NCBI GenBank assembly: GCA_016191165.1
Contig: JACPPF010000110.1
Location: forward strand, 1 to 64,000
Origin: Planctomycetota bacterium
GTDB lineage: Bacteria > Planctomycetota > Planctomycetia > Gemmatales > Gemmataceae
Length of the DNA stretch: 64,000 nucleotides
Direction of reading: 5' to 3'
Under the pieces are notes generated by a model. The model searched no databases. It was not told where the DNA came from and worked only from the letters and a program-made list of their open reading frames with translations. Each line of letters begins with the position of its first letter. Position 1 is the stretch's first letter. Below, in pieces: positions 1-8,039 of the stretch. Both the position numbers and the translations under genes were made by a program.

Positions 1-37
1 CGGGGAAGGTACAAGGAGTCGGCAGTGGACCTGGCAT
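1..37 (-). CDS. Possible 5' end of a leftward gene cut by the window edge
   Basis: On the minus strand an ATG at 37-35 is preceded by a purine-rich AAGGAAAGGA about six bases upstream and stays open for the 12 codons left in the window (Met-Pro-Gly-Pro-Leu-Pro...). A stronger AAGGAGG lies further upstream at about 80-86. The rest of 38-133 holds a T-run at 61-67 and nothing else recognisable. No product can be named from 12 residues and the call may be wrong. Confidence 0.25.
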   Translation of the reverse strand, partial: MPGPLPTPCTFP

Positions 38-133
38 AGCGGCTTCCTTTCCTTGCCGGGTTTTTTTCTGGGGGTTCACCTCCTTATACCAAAAGTCTAA
101 ACTAACCACGACGTTATTTGTGAAACGGACCAC

Positions 134-1297
134 TTAGTTCGTCCCATAAAGCACGATGCCGCCGTTCGCGGTTCCGACCGCCAGGCGGCGGTTGTCCGTG
201 GACCAGGCGAGTTGCGACACCTCCGCGTCGTGCTTGGCGATTGCCAGCACGCCGCGCTGTTTGTGGGGTCGCCACAGCGCGACCTGGCCGTCTTCGCCGC
301 CGGAGGCGAGTAGGTCGCCCTTGGGTTGATAGGTCAGACAGGTGATGCTCGATTTGTGACTTTCGAGCTGGATCGGTGTCGTCCCGGCGGGGCCTTTGCC
401 GGCGAAATCCCAGACGCAAACCACGTCCGCTCCGCCGGTGGCGAGCCAGCGGCTCGATGCGTCCCAGGCGAGTTCGCGGACCTTGCGTGGGTAGCCGGCC
501 ATCTGCAAATCGTCGCCGGTGGACAAGTTCCAGAAATGAACCGTGGCATCCTGGCCGCCCGCAGCGATATACTTCGCATCAGGGCTCCAGGCCAGCGCGA
601 GCATCGAGCCTTGCCAGGCGAACTCGCGCACGGCCTTGATTTCTCCGCGCCCGTAGGTCAGGCTTTCCAGCCTGACGCTCTTGACACTCTTGGCGCCTGG
701 GTCAGGCTGGAAAGCCTGACCTACGGGGGGGAGAGGCCAAAGAGAAAGCTTGCCGTAGGCGGCGGATGCGAGGATTGGCTCTTTGGGATTCCACTGGAGG
801 TCGGTGATGGTGCTGGGATGATCGGGATATTCGCACAGGAGTTCGCCGGCGGCATTCCACAGTCGGAGCTTCTTGCCGGCCGCGGACGCCAGGATGCCGG
901 AGGCGTTGGGGCACCAGGCGACGCGTTCGACCCAGGCGGCGCCGGCGGGCATCTCGCGTGTTTGCGTGCCGGTGACGGGGTCCCACAGGCGTACCTTGCC
1001 ATCCTGCCCCGCGGAGGCGAGCAGGTTCCCCCCTCTCCCCTCGCGGGAGAGGGGCGGGGGTGAGGGGGAGTCCGGCGACCAGGCGACCTGCGCCGTGCCG
1101 AAGCCGTGGCCCGGCAGATTGCAGCGTGGTTGCCCGGTGGCGGCATCGAAGAGCGCGATCGGCCCGTCCGCCGACGCTGCCGCGATCAGCCCCAGCGGGT
1201 CGGACCACGCCAACGACACGACATGCCCATCGATGGCCGCTTCCCACAGCTTCGACAGCTTCATGCGCCCCAGCGCGAACGGATTCAAACGCGTCAT
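134..1297 (-). CDS. WD40-repeat beta-propeller protein with two repeat-derived insertions
   Basis: A 387-residue protein made almost entirely of WD40 blades (recurring 'LAWSPDAKYIAAGGQDATV', 'LASGGEDGQVALW', 'LASAGQDGKVRLWD'). It has no signal peptide, so it is probably a cytoplasmic protein-interaction scaffold. The ATG at 1297 is preferred over an upstream TTG because GGGAG lies eight bases before it. Two different palindromic repeats are translated in frame. One gives residues 76-91 ('SPSPPPLSREGRGG'), exactly in the loop of a 'VAWSPDG/NLLASAG' blade. The other gives about 25 residues containing 'VGQAFQPD' and 'VRLESLTYG'. The blades on both sides are intact, so the gene is probably functional. 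Partners are unknown. Confidence 0.85.
   Translation of the reverse strand: MTRLNPFALGRMKLSKLWEAAIDGHVVSLAWSDPLGLIAAASADGPIALFDAATGQPRCNLPGHGFGTAQVAWSPDSPSPPPLSREGRGGNLLASAGQDGKVRLWDPVTGTQTREMPAGAAWVERVAWCPNASGILASAAGKKLRLWNAAGELLCEYPDHPSTITDLQWNPKEPILASAAYGKLSLWPLPPVGQAFQPDPGAKSVKSVRLESLTYGRGEIKAVREFAWQGSMLALAWSPDAKYIAAGGQDATVHFWNLSTGDDLQMAGYPRKVRELAWDASSRWLATGGADVVCVWDFAGKGPAGTTPIQLESHKSSITCLTYQPKGDLLASGGEDGQVALWRPHKQRGVLAIAKHDAEVSQLAWSTDNRRLAVGTANGGIVLYGTN
650..727. repeat. Palindrome, GTCAGGCT family, in frame in the WD40 gene
   Basis: Inverted arms CCCGTAGGTCAGGCTTTCCA and its complement (ends CCTGACCTACGGG) flank a 24-base centre. On the coding strand it is read as 'VGQAFQPD...VRLESLTYG'. 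Confidence 0.85.
1028..1070. repeat. Palindrome, CCCCTCACCCCC family, in frame in the WD40 gene
   Basis: CCCCCTCTCCCCTCGCGGGA followed by GAGGGGCGGGGGTGAGGGGG. It is the same family as the copies at 2105, 8964, 31336 and 33918. Confidence 0.85.
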
Positions 1298-1388
1298 CGG
1301 CGTCTCCCGGGTTGATCGTCTCCTGGCCAAAGGTTAGTATTGTGCGCTACCCTGCATTTGGCCATCAAGCGGATTCCCAATCCCAAGG

Positions 1389-1528
1389 AACCACGGGGGA
1401 CACGGGGAACACGGGGGAATACAAGATATAGAATGCAGTTCGTTGATCTTGGCCTCGTTGCAACGAAGAATTCAGGCGGGAGGCGTGCCGACATCCCGTT
1501 GGTATGTCCCCGCGTCCCCCCGTGGTGC
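1389..1528. repeat. MITE-like element with CACGGGGGACACGGGGA termini
   Basis: About 140 bases with inverted ends: ACCACGGGGGACACGGGGA on the left, TCCCCGCGTCCCCCCGTGGT on the right. The unique centre is AT-richer. It fills most of the spacer between the divergent WD40 and heme dehydrogenase genes, so their promoters must lie in or beside it. Confidence 0.7.
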
Positions 1529-1552
1529 TTGATGCATTTGAGAAGAGCGAGA

Positions 1553-4500
1553 ATGATCGTGCGTTGGTTTCTGGTTGGTCTGATCGCCGCCGTTGTCTGG
1601 GCGCCTCCCGTGTCCGCGCAGCCGGATGCGTCGGTCGATGCCGGGCTGAGGATCGTGCCGATTGACTCCGATGCGAAGGAATCGTTTCTCTCGGTGCGCG
1701 TCGACACGATGGGCCGGCTGTTCGTCGGCGGGCGCGAGGGGTTGTTCGTTTATGAGCCGAACGCTCAAGGTGGGTATCAGCCGCGCAAGCTGCTGTATCG
1801 TTTTCCGGCCCATTCGTGGGTCTATGACATCGAAATCCGCGGCAACGACCTGTACGTATTAACTCTTAGCGCGCTTTACCTTTTTCCCGATGCGGTGAGC
1901 AAGCGTGAAAACTTGCGGCCCAGGAAGCTGATCTGGGGCGTGCCGCTGGGGCACGTGCATCAATGTTTTCATTCGCTGGCGTGGGGACCTGAGGGCGATC
2001 TTTACATCTCGATGGGGGATCCGCTCTGGTATTACGGCGACTTCAATCGGCCCGACCACTGGGGGCACTGGACGTTTTTCTCGCAACCCTGGCGACCATC
2101 GCAACCCCTCACCCCCGGCCCCTCTCCCACAAGGGGAGAGGGGAGCAAGATTCCGTACAACGGGGTCGGCGGGGTGTTTCGCTGCAAGCCGGATGGGTCG
2201 GGGTTTCAGGTTGTCGCGCGCGGTTTGCGCAATTCGTGCGGCCTGGCATTCGACAGGCACTGGAACCTGTTCAGCAACGACAATGACCATGAAGGGCTGC
2301 CGGCTCTTTACGTTCCCGGCCGGCTTGTGCATGTGACGCCGCACGCCTATTTCAGTTGGCCGCGCGGTTGGATGGTCCACAAGGCGCCCGACCGGGCCGA
2401 CCTTTTGCAAACGATGTTCGACGGCATGGGGCGGGCGGTGCCAGTAGGTCAAAGTTATTATGATGAAACATTCTTACCGGAGAAATACCGACACAATCTT
2501 CTGATCGCGCGCTGGGGCATTCGCGCGCTGACGCGCTACCCGCTGGAGCCTCGCGGTGCGAGCTTCAAGGCGACGGAGCATGGGTTATTGCAGGGGAAAA
2601 ACCTGGTGCGTCCGGTGGGCGTTTCGGTTGGGCGCGGCGGGCGCATCTTCGCGACGATCGCCCACATGGCTCACAACGAGGGTTCGCCGATCTACAAGAG
2701 CGATCTCGTGATGATAACCAGAAAGGACGATCCGAAGTCGCATCCCTTCGCCGCCTACGATGCCGTCACGGCTCCCCCGGCCAAGCTCTGGCAGGAACTG
2801 AGCGATTCGTCCTGGCAGCGACGCTATCGCGCCCATATCGAGCTAACGCGCCGCGGCGGCGATCTTTTGAAGCAGGCGAACAAACGCCTCTTCGATGCCA
2901 GGCCGAGTGACCCCGCGCTGCATTCGCTGATCTGGCTGGCTGCCCGGAGCCAGCAGGGAAGTTTGCATCTGCTGGGGTTGCTCGGGGATGCCGATCCCAG
3001 AATTCGCGCGCAAACCATCCGCGCCCTGACCGAATTCCCCGAACAAATGCGCGGCGAAACGCTTTTCAACAAGGCGCTGCATGACAAGAACCTTCAAGTG
3101 CAACATGCCGCCGTGTCGGCGTTTTTCTCACCGAAGATTGCCTGGAACGCGGCGATTCGCCTGGCCATCGAGCGCGGCCCCGCGTGCAGCAAGGACACCT
3201 ATTTGCGCCAGGCCGCCACGCTCCTGCTTGCGAAGAAGGCGACGCGCCAGCAACTCGAAGCCCTGTGCGAAAGCGTCGACGAACCGCTGCGCCTGGCGGG
3301 CGTCCTGGCCATCGGCTCGCGTTTGACTATTCCGCCCATTGACAAAAAACTCCCTTCCAACCTGCCGCTCGCCAGGCTGCGCGAGGAGTCGGCCTACGTC
3401 ATCGAATACGCCGACGGCAAGGTCGATCTCCGCAAGCACGGGCGCGTGGGCAACTACACCGTCGCCGAACACTGGAAGGCCGACATGCATTCCGAAGAGC
3501 AAGAACTGCTCTTCAAGCGTCTGCGGCTCATGCTCAAGGATCGCAAGGAACCAATACGCTTGCAAGCGGCCTTCTACCTCTCCCTGCTCAACGATCCGCG
3601 CAGCGAACCGGAGGTCGCGAAGATCCGGATTGCCAGCGAGGACCGCCGACTCGCGACCGCGCCGATTCAGGCGATCAAGGAAGTTTGGGCGATCGGACCG
3701 TTCCATGATGGCAAGGCCGGGTTCAAGAAGGTGCATGCGCCCGAACGCGGGCCCATCGATTTGACTGCCGACTACACGGAAAGGAAAAAACTGCGCTGGC
3801 AGGTCGTCAAGCCGGGTTCACGTCATTACGTATTCAGCGACGTCTTTGGGCCGTGCGAGCAATCATCGTTCTACGCCCACACTCGGCTCGAAAGCGCGAC
3901 CCGGCAGAAGGTTCACCTGCTGGTGGGTTCCGACGACGGGGTGAAGGTTTGGCACAATGGGACGCTCGTCTTCACCAACGCCGTCAGTCGCGGCGCGCTG
4001 CCGTTTCAGGATGTCGTCCCGCTCGAATTGCAGCCGGGCAGTAACGACTTGCTCGTTCGCGTCAACAACCTGACCGGCGAATGTGCCATGTACCTTCATG
4101 TGCGCCATCGCCTGCCGGTCGTGCCAACGCTGCCCGAAAAAATCTCGACTGCCACGCTGGCCGAGCGTTTGAAGAGTGCCGACAAGAACGTCGCCATCGG
4201 CAAGGAGTTTCTTTCCGTTGATTGGAACGAAGCGGTGAAAAAGGGGGATGCGAAGAAAGGCAGGCAGCTCTTTGAATCGCTGGCGTGCGCCAAGTGCCAC
4301 GGGATTTCCAGCACTTCGGCCGTCGCGGGAGGCCCGAGCCTGGCGGACGCGAAGAAACGCTTCACGATTCCCTACCTGGTCGAATCGATCCTGTTGCCAG
4401 GCAAACAGATTTCGCCGGTATTCAGGGCGACGTATCTCGAGTTGAAATCGGGTAAGGTGCTGACCGGCCTGGTGGTGAACGAGACGGCGGAAAAGCTCGA

Positions 4501-4648
4501 GGTGCTTCTGCCAGACGCGATGCGGTCAAGCGTTCCGGTCAAGCAGATTGAGGTACGCCGCCTGGTCAACGTATCGCCGATGCCCGCGGGCGTCGTGCGC
4601 CGTCCGGAAGAGTTGCGCGATTTGCTGGCGTTCTTGTTGAAAGAATAA
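1553..4648 (+). CDS. PVC-type heme-binding dehydrogenase (sorbosone-dehydrogenase-like propeller, HEAT repeats, cytochrome c)
   Basis: A 1031-residue exported protein. Signal peptide 'MIVRWFLVGLIAAVVW...SAQ'; the ATG at 1553 was chosen because it begins this peptide and the frame upstream runs into a repeat. Next comes a beta-propeller of the L-sorbosone dehydrogenase type, a HEAT-like region ('GLLGDADPRIRAQTIRALTE'), a sugar-binding-like module ('IGPFHDGKAGF...'), and a C-terminal mono-heme domain with 'ACAKCHG' near residue 912 followed by the typical PVC tail ('GKVLTGLVVNETAEKLEVLL'). This family is abundant in planctomycetes and is inferred to oxidise carbohydrate-like substrates in the periplasm; the substrate is unknown. 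A repeat-derived insertion lies near residues 184-197. Confidence 0.88.
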   Translation: MIVRWFLVGLIAAVVWAPPVSAQPDASVDAGLRIVPIDSDAKESFLSVRVDTMGRLFVGGREGLFVYEPNAQGGYQPRKLLYRFPAHSWVYDIEIRGNDLYVLTLSALYLFPDAVSKRENLRPRKLIWGVPLGHVHQCFHSLAWGPEGDLYISMGDPLWYYGDFNRPDHWGHWTFFSQPWRPSQPLTPGPSPTRGEGSKIPYNGVGGVFRCKPDGSGFQVVARGLRNSCGLAFDRHWNLFSNDNDHEGLPALYVPGRLVHVTPHAYFSWPRGWMVHKAPDRADLLQTMFDGMGRAVPVGQSYYDETFLPEKYRHNLLIARWGIRALTRYPLEPRGASFKATEHGLLQGKNLVRPVGVSVGRGGRIFATIAHMAHNEGSPIYKSDLVMITRKDDPKSHPFAAYDAVTAPPAKLWQELSDSSWQRRYRAHIELTRRGGDLLKQANKRLFDARPSDPALHSLIWLAARSQQGSLHLLGLLGDADPRIRAQTIRALTEFPEQMRGETLFNKALHDKNLQVQHAAVSAFFSPKIAWNAAIRLAIERGPACSKDTYLRQAATLLLAKKATRQQLEALCESVDEPLRLAGVLAIGSRLTIPPIDKKLPSNLPLARLREESAYVIEYADGKVDLRKHGRVGNYTVAEHWKADMHSEEQELLFKRLRLMLKDRKEPIRLQAAFYLSLLNDPRSEPEVAKIRIASEDRRLATAPIQAIKEVWAIGPFHDGKAGFKKVHAPERGPIDLTADYTERKKLRWQVVKPGSRHYVFSDVFGPCEQSSFYAHTRLESATRQKVHLLVGSDDGVKVWHNGTLVFTNAVSRGALPFQDVVPLELQPGSNDLLVRVNNLTGECAMYLHVRHRLPVVPTLPEKISTATLAERLKSADKNVAIGKEFLSVDWNEAVKKGDAKKGRQLFESLACAKCHGISSTSAVAGGPSLADAKKRFTIPYLVESILLPGKQISPVFRATYLELKSGKVLTGLVVNETAEKLEVLLPDAMRSSVPVKQIEVRRLVNVSPMPAGVVRRPEELRDLLAFLLKE
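2105..2143. repeat. Palindrome, CCCCTCACCCCC family, in frame in the heme dehydrogenase gene
   Basis: CCCCTCACCCCCGGCCCCTC then TCCCACAAGGGGAGAGGGG. It is translated as 'PLTPGPSPTRGEG' inside the propeller domain. Confidence 0.85.
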
Positions 4649-4688
4649 CGCGACATTCGCCAAAAAAAGGTATTTGCGAGTAGCCTTG

Positions 4689-5387
4689 ATGGATCCCGTC
4701 ATTACGAGCGCGTCCCAGGGAATTCCCGAGCTGTGCCACTTCCCGGGCTGCCATGAGCCATTTAGCGCCCTCAGTCACCTGGCGGGGGCCGTGTTGTTTT
4801 TATTCCTGGGCGCCTTTCTGCTTCAGCGCGGGCGCGGTGATCGCACCCGTTTGGCTTTCCTTGGAGTCTATGCTGCCTCATGCGTCTTGCTGTTCACCAT
4901 GAGCAGTCTTTTTCATATGGCGGTGCGCGGCGGGTCGGCACATCGGATCTTTGAACGGCTCGACCACAGCGCGATCTTCCTGCTCGTCGCCGGGACGTTC
5001 ACGCCGATTCACGGCCTGCTCTTCCAGGGCTGGCTGCGCTGGGGCCCGCTGATTCTGATCTGGACCGGGGCCCTCCTCGGCATCACGCTCAAGACCATTT
5101 TCTTCGAGCAAGTGGCGGACTGGTTCGGCCTGTTCCTCTACCTCGCGCTGGGTTGGTTCGGAGTTTTTGGCGTCATCCTCCTGGCGCGCCGGCATGGCTT
5201 CACCTACGCCCGGCCACTCCTTCTGGGTGGGCTCGTCTATTCCATCGGGGGCATCCTGGACCTCCAGTCCTGGCCAATCGTCATCCCCGGCTGGCTTCAT
5301 GCCCATGAGCTTTTCCATGTGACGGTTCTGCTCGGCGCCTTGTTGCACTGGGGCTTCATCTGGCGAATCGCACGTAGCGATAGGTAG
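4689..5387 (+). CDS. HlyIII/PAQR-family membrane protein
   Basis: About 232 residues with seven hydrophobic segments. It carries the family signatures: 'SSLFHM' after the second segment, 'LDHSAIFLLVAGTFTPI' in the middle, and 'HELFHVTVLLGALLH' in the last segments, which together supply the Ser/His/Asp/His metal site of the hemolysin III/adiponectin-receptor superfamily. Members act in the inner membrane; a hydrolase role is proposed for the superfamily, but the substrate of this branch is not known. A TTG at 4674 with AAAGG close by would add five residues, so the start is uncertain. It lies 40 bases after the heme dehydrogenase and may be co-transcribed with it. Confidence 0.85.
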   Translation: MDPVITSASQGIPELCHFPGCHEPFSALSHLAGAVLFLFLGAFLLQRGRGDRTRLAFLGVYAASCVLLFTMSSLFHMAVRGGSAHRIFERLDHSAIFLLVAGTFTPIHGLLFQGWLRWGPLILIWTGALLGITLKTIFFEQVADWFGLFLYLALGWFGVFGVILLARRHGFTYARPLLLGGLVYSIGGILDLQSWPIVIPGWLHAHELFHVTVLLGALLHWGFIWRIARSDR

Positions 5388-5396
5388 GAGGTCCGT

Positions 5397-5423
5397 GGCC
5401 GCGCTCCCCTTCGGGTCGCGGCC
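5397..5423. terminator. Hairpin between convergent genes
   Basis: Stem GGCCGCG (5397-5403) / CGCGGCC (5417-5423) between the stop codons of the HlyIII-like gene and ppk2. There is no long T-run, so termination is inferred from position and stem stability only. Confidence 0.45.
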
Positions 5424-5434
5424 AAACGACTGGT

Positions 5435-6331
5435 TCAGGCTTCCGCTTCCAGTTGCTGTTTCGCAGCCTTGATTTGTTCCCGTTTCGCTTCGGGCACCTC
5501 GGGATATTTCAGGCCCAGGCGCTCGATCGCGCTGGTCACGATGTGGGCCACCAGCGCCCGACTCACCCACTTCTTGTCGGCGGGGATCACGTACCAGGGG
5601 GCGTATTCGGTGCTTGTCGCATTCAGACAGGTTTCGTAGGCGTCCATGTAGTCATCCCAGAAACCGCGCTCCTTCAGATCGGAATCGGAAAATTTCCAGT
5701 GCTTCGTCGGATCGTCCAGGCGCGCAAGGAAACGTTGACACTGCTCCGCCTTGGAGAGGTGCAGGAAGAACTTGAGGATGACCGTCCCGTTCTGCCTGAG
5801 GTGGCGCTCAAAGTTGTTAATGTCCTCGTAACGGGCCTGCCAGAATTCCTTGCCCGGTTTGGCGTCCGGGATGCGTTGGTTCGCCAGGATTTCCTTGTGA
5901 ACCTTGACGACCAGAACTTCTTCGTAGTAGGAACGATTGAAGATGCCGATCCGCCCGCGCTCGGGCAGCGCCTTGGCGTAACGCCACATGAAGTTGTGAT
6001 CCAACTCCTCCGCGGAAGGGTGCTTGAACGAAAACACCTGGCAGCCTTGCGGATTGACGCCGGACATCACGTGCTTGATCGTGCTGTCCTTCCCTGCCGC
6101 GTCCATGGCCTGAAAAATCAACAGGATCGAATAGGTGTCGGCCGCGTAGAGCAGGTCCTGCGCGGCGGCCAGGGCGGTGATGTCCTCGCTGAACGTTTTT
6201 TCCGCAAAGGCCTTGCGCTCCTTCTTGGCCACCTCCAGATCGCCCGCCCAGGCGGGGTCGTGGTCCCTCAGCCGAAATTTCTTGCCCGGCTTAACGCGGA
6301 TCATGTCGAGTATGTCGGCAGTGAGGGACAT
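5435..6331 (-). CDS. ppk2: Polyphosphate kinase 2 family phosphotransferase
   Basis: A 298-residue cytosolic enzyme that moves phosphate between polyphosphate and nucleotides. Walker A 'FQAMDAAGKDSTIKHV' spans residues 73-88. The lid and Walker B region 'GRIGIFNRSYYEEVLV' spans 126-141. 'HKEILANQRIP' and the C-terminal 'EYAPWYVIPADKKW' are also typical. Length and single-domain layout match the short PPK2 proteins that make ADP/ATP or GTP from polyphosphate; which nucleotide is used cannot be read from sequence. It is convergent with the upstream membrane-protein gene. Confidence 0.93.
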   Translation of the reverse strand: MSLTADILDMIRVKPGKKFRLRDHDPAWAGDLEVAKKERKAFAEKTFSEDITALAAAQDLLYAADTYSILLIFQAMDAAGKDSTIKHVMSGVNPQGCQVFSFKHPSAEELDHNFMWRYAKALPERGRIGIFNRSYYEEVLVVKVHKEILANQRIPDAKPGKEFWQARYEDINNFERHLRQNGTVILKFFLHLSKAEQCQRFLARLDDPTKHWKFSDSDLKERGFWDDYMDAYETCLNATSTEYAPWYVIPADKKWVSRALVAHIVTSAIERLGLKYPEVPEAKREQIKAAKQQLEAEA

Positions 6332-6393
6332 GGTGAGGCCTCCGCATTCGAGCTATCAACGCGCAGCCGGCAGTTACCAGCCCCGCAGGATTG

Positions 6394-6521
6394 TTTCTCG
6401 CAAAAACGCAAAGGACGCAAAGAAAGAAAAGAGAACACAAGATCGAGGAGTACAAAGATGGAACAACTACAGGGGGTTCCCTCACCTGGATTCCTTTGCG
6501 TCCTTTGCGCCTTTGCGAGAA
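6394..6521. repeat. MITE-like element with TTTCTCGCAAAAACGCAAAG termini
   Basis: Inverted ends (left TTTCTCG...ACGCAAAGGACGCAAAG, right CTTTGCGTCCTTTGCGCC then TTTGCGAGAA) enclose about 65 unrelated bases. A second copy is at 19505-19637. Together with the palindrome at 6621 it fills the 416-base gap between ppk2 and the deacetylase gene; no other feature is visible there. Confidence 0.8.
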
Positions 6522-6620
6522 CTCGGGTTCTGGGCACTCGCTTACCCCTTTTCAACACGGCCGGCTTAGGTTCGTTGTAGCAATTTTGGCGACGGAATAT
6601 CCGGTAGTGTCTCAGTTTGA

Positions 6621-6676
6621 TGGTAGACCTCACGCTCCGCGTGAGGAATTCCTCACGCGAAGCGTGAGGTCTACCA
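6621..6676. repeat. Palindrome, TGGTAGACCTCACGC family
   Basis: TGGTAGACCTCACGCTCCGC / GCGAAGCGTGAGGTCTACCA with GAATTC at the centre: a near-perfect 56-base inverted repeat about 70 bases upstream of the deacetylase start. Confidence 0.85.
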
Positions 6677-6747
6677 TGCGCCGAAGCAAAGTGAGACACC
6701 ACCGAATATCCCCAGGCGAGGCGAATGTCCAGGCGTACAACAGCAAC

Positions 6748-7935
6748 ATGAAACCAATCCTGTTCACGAACGGCACCATCCTTTTGGCGGATCGCGAACT
6801 TCCCCTCGGCCAGGTCCTGGTGGTGGGCGATCGGATCGACCAGGTCGAGGCCAGGGCCGGGGCCGCGCCGGCGGACGCGGAGGTGATCGATCTGGCGGGT
6901 GGCTATCTGTCGCCCGGGTTTGTCGATGTCCACGTTCACGGCGGCGCCGGGCACGACTTCATGGACGGAACGGAAGCAGCGTTCCGCGCCGTATGCGTGG
7001 CCCACGCTCGCCACGGCACGACGAGCCTCCTGCCGACCACGACCGTGGCCCGGCACGAGCAGCATCTCGCGTTTCTGGAGGTTTGCCGGGCCTTGCGGGA
7101 TCGCGATACGGGCGGCGCACGAATTCTCGGCGCGCATTTCTATGGCCCGTATTTCGCCCGGGAGATGCGCGGTTGCCATCCGGGCGACCCGGTAAGGGCG
7201 CCGCTGGAACCAGAATACGAACAATATCTTAGCTTCGACTGCATCACGCGCGCCACGGTCGCGCCGGAGTTGCCCGGCGCCGAGGCGTTCCTGCGCGCGT
7301 GCCGGGCGCGAGGCATCGGAGGCAACGCCGGGCATTCTCATGCAACCTTCGAGCAGATGGAAGCCGCCCGGACCTGGGGCGTCACCCATGTCGATCATCT
7401 CTTCTGCGCCATGTCCGATCGCGCCCGCCTGCGCATCGAACAAACCTACCCCATGCGCGGCGGCGTCATGGAGGCGACACTTTTCTTCGACGATCTCACC
7501 ACCGAGGTGATCGCCGACGGCAAACATCTCCAGCGCGAGTTGCTCCTGCTGGCCTACAAGATCAAGGGGCCCGATCGCCTTGCCCTGGTCACCGATTGCA
7601 ATCGCGCCCTCGACATGCCCGACGGTCCCTACGTTTTCGGCCCCACGGACGGCGGCGAGACGATCCTGCGCCAGGACGGCGTCGGCATCACGCGCGACGG
7701 CAAGTCGCTCGCCTCCGGCGTCGTCGGCATGATCGAATGCGTCCGCACGTTTCATCGTCTCACCGGCGTGCCGCTCGTGGCGGTCATTCGCATGGCCAGC
7801 CTCACCCCCGCGCGCATCGCCGGCGCCGAACGCGACCTCGGCAGCATCGCCCCGGGCAAACGCGCGGATTTGCTGGTGCTGGATCGAGGGTTGAACGTGA
7901 AACAGGTTTTCGTGAGCGGCACCTGGGTGCCGTAA
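6748..7935 (+). CDS. nagA: N-acetylglucosamine-6-phosphate deacetylase-like amidohydrolase
   Basis: A 395-residue amidohydrolase. In the family this reaction converts GlcNAc-6-P to GlcN-6-P for amino-sugar catabolism or wall recycling. Visible motifs: 'GFVDVHVHGG' (His62, His64), 'GNAGHSHATFEQ' (His196), 'THVDHLFCAM' (His214/His217) and 'LVTDCNRALDMPDG' (Asp283). The usual 'HLEGP' metal-binding motif reads 'HFYGP' here, so the Glu ligand (Glu131 in E. coli NagA) is replaced by Tyr132. Folding and most catalytic residues look intact, but metal use or substrate may differ. The ATG at 6748 was chosen because the frame upstream consists of repeats. No nagB or sugar transporter is adjacent. Confidence 0.82.
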   Translation: MKPILFTNGTILLADRELPLGQVLVVGDRIDQVEARAGAAPADAEVIDLAGGYLSPGFVDVHVHGGAGHDFMDGTEAAFRAVCVAHARHGTTSLLPTTTVARHEQHLAFLEVCRALRDRDTGGARILGAHFYGPYFAREMRGCHPGDPVRAPLEPEYEQYLSFDCITRATVAPELPGAEAFLRACRARGIGGNAGHSHATFEQMEAARTWGVTHVDHLFCAMSDRARLRIEQTYPMRGGVMEATLFFDDLTTEVIADGKHLQRELLLLAYKIKGPDRLALVTDCNRALDMPDGPYVFGPTDGGETILRQDGVGITRDGKSLASGVVGMIECVRTFHRLTGVPLVAVIRMASLTPARIAGAERDLGSIAPGKRADLLVLDRGLNVKQVFVSGTWVP

Positions 7936-8039
7936 ACCCCATCTTCCGCCAGTGGTTTTCGCTCTTTCATCGTGACCATCCATGCGCATTCGGTTATCAT
8001 AACCATTAGAAAACGAACTCTCCGCCTGAGCATCAAATT

